Of a DNA stretch of 14,774 nt, positions 14,303-14,774 are shown one piece after another. The notes under the pieces were generated by a model. That model saw only the letters and a program-made list of their open reading frames with translations. It made no database searches and was not told the DNA's origin. A program made the translations under genes and the position numbers. Within the stretch, counting starts at the first letter, position 1. Every line of letters begins with the position of its first letter. Source of the DNA: Pseudomonadota bacterium. Lineage in GTDB: Bacteria; Pseudomonadota; Gammaproteobacteria; Burkholderiales; Burkholderiaceae_B. The stretch covers positions 1-14,774 of the forward strand of contig JAEZGR010000063.1 of NCBI GenBank assembly GCA_023437255.1, written 5' to 3'.

Positions 14303-14774
14303 GCACCATCGCCTCCACCCCACGCGCCCCCGGCGGTCACTGGCTGTTCTCCTGGCCCGGCGGTGCGCTGCTCATCCATCGGCGTGGCGCCGCAGCCGGA
14401 GCACTGCTGTGCGCAGTCGGCGTCGTCATCGCGTACGTGAGCCTTGCCGCCGGCTCCGCATGGCTTTCCCCCGCTCAGGTATTAAGTGCGCTGGCCGGAA
14501 CAGGGGACCCGCTCAACGCATTTTTGCTTCAGGAACTGCGCGGCCCTCGATTGGCAGCGGGCTTCCTGAGCGGCATGGCCCTTGGCGTGGGGGGCTGCCT
14601 GCTCCAAACCCTCGCCCGCAACCGGCTCGCGACGCCCGGAATCATTGGTATCGACGATGGCGCCGCGGCTTTCGCCGTGGCGTCGATTGTGGCGGTACCA
14701 ACCTCGCTCGCGCCGCCCATGCTGGCGCTGGCAGGCGCCAGCACCGCTGCCGCGCACGCGGTCGGGCTGGGCGG
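14299..14774 (+). CDS. Second FecCD-family permease, cut by the window end
   Basis: This open frame runs from ATG 14299 to the last base without a stop; 158 residues are visible, about half of a normal subunit. A polar N-terminal stretch of about 20 residues precedes the first hydrophobic segment (about 34-53). Then come WLSPAQVLSALAG, the family block ELRGPRLAAGFLSGMALGVGG (near 76-96), and RNRLATPGIIGIDDGAAAFA (near 102-121). The last block replaces the more usual S-x-G of the first permease (GVSAG) with IDDG, so the two subunits are not recent copies of each other. The ATGA overlap with the preceding gene shows translational coupling. A two-permease arrangement is that of fecCD or fepDG, and an ATPase gene should follow off the window. 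Confidence 0.88.
   Translation, partial: MSTIASTPRAPGGHWLFSWPGGALLIHRRGAAAGALLCAVGVVIAYVSLAAGSAWLSPAQVLSALAGTGDPLNAFLLQELRGPRLAAGFLSGMALGVGGCLLQTLARNRLATPGIIGIDDGAAAFAVASIVAVPTSLAPPMLALAGASTAAAHAVGLG

Noticed and set aside
1-14774. CRISPR array, tRNA, rRNA, prophage or insertion sequence
   Set aside because: No regularly spaced repeats, no cloverleaf-like sequence and no transposase, integrase or phage protein were seen on either strand.

Overview
The window is high-GC, gene-dense bacterial chromosome. Gene content and sequence character (a close YjdM homologue, MmsA beside a LysR regulator, YihY/BrkB and Bcr/CflA proteins, a Bordetella-like Fur box) suggest a beta-proteobacterium of the Burkholderiales, probably Alcaligenaceae. 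That placement is inference from the reading, not a database result. I see no rRNA, tRNA, insertion sequence, phage gene or CRISPR array.

Layout. (1) 1-2608: an outward-facing terminator for an off-window gene, then a minus-strand cluster of three different ferritin-like proteins: a 395-aa two-domain protein, a 242-aa rubrerythrin-like protein that is translationally coupled to it, and a 170-aa YciE/YciF (DUF892) protein. (2) 2609-3183: a divergent promoter region with a perfect 17-bp dyad, followed by yjdM with a near-ideal ribosome binding site. (3) 3253-5667: an MFS permease and a zinc alcohol dehydrogenase, both plus strand. (4) 5660-8475: three minus-strand genes: a secreted DUF3617 protein whose 3' end overlaps the dehydrogenase, a YihY/BrkB membrane protein, and a Bcr/CflA-type drug-efflux MFS. 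(5) 8529-8767: a broken remnant of the C-terminus of an S10 serine carboxypeptidase. (6) 8758-11344: a LysR regulator divergent from mmsA (CoA-acylating methylmalonate-semialdehyde dehydrogenase), which ends at a strong intrinsic terminator. (7) 11506-12210: a DUF533/TerB-like membrane protein. (8) 12234-14774: a consensus promoter with an overlapping Fur-box-like site that drives an iron-chelate ABC importer (periplasmic binding protein, FecCD permease, second FecCD permease cut by the window end). The genes of this operon overlap by one to four bases.

Working together. The ABC operon is the clearest functional unit: iron-repressed uptake of a ferric siderophore or similar chelate, with the ATPase expected just beyond the right edge. 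The left-hand operon looks like a set of di-iron, stress-type ferritin-fold proteins. It is the least described part of the window and the best place to look for something new. LysR-mmsA is a regulator-target pair for valine, propionate or related catabolism. The remaining genes look like ordinary accessory metabolism and transport.
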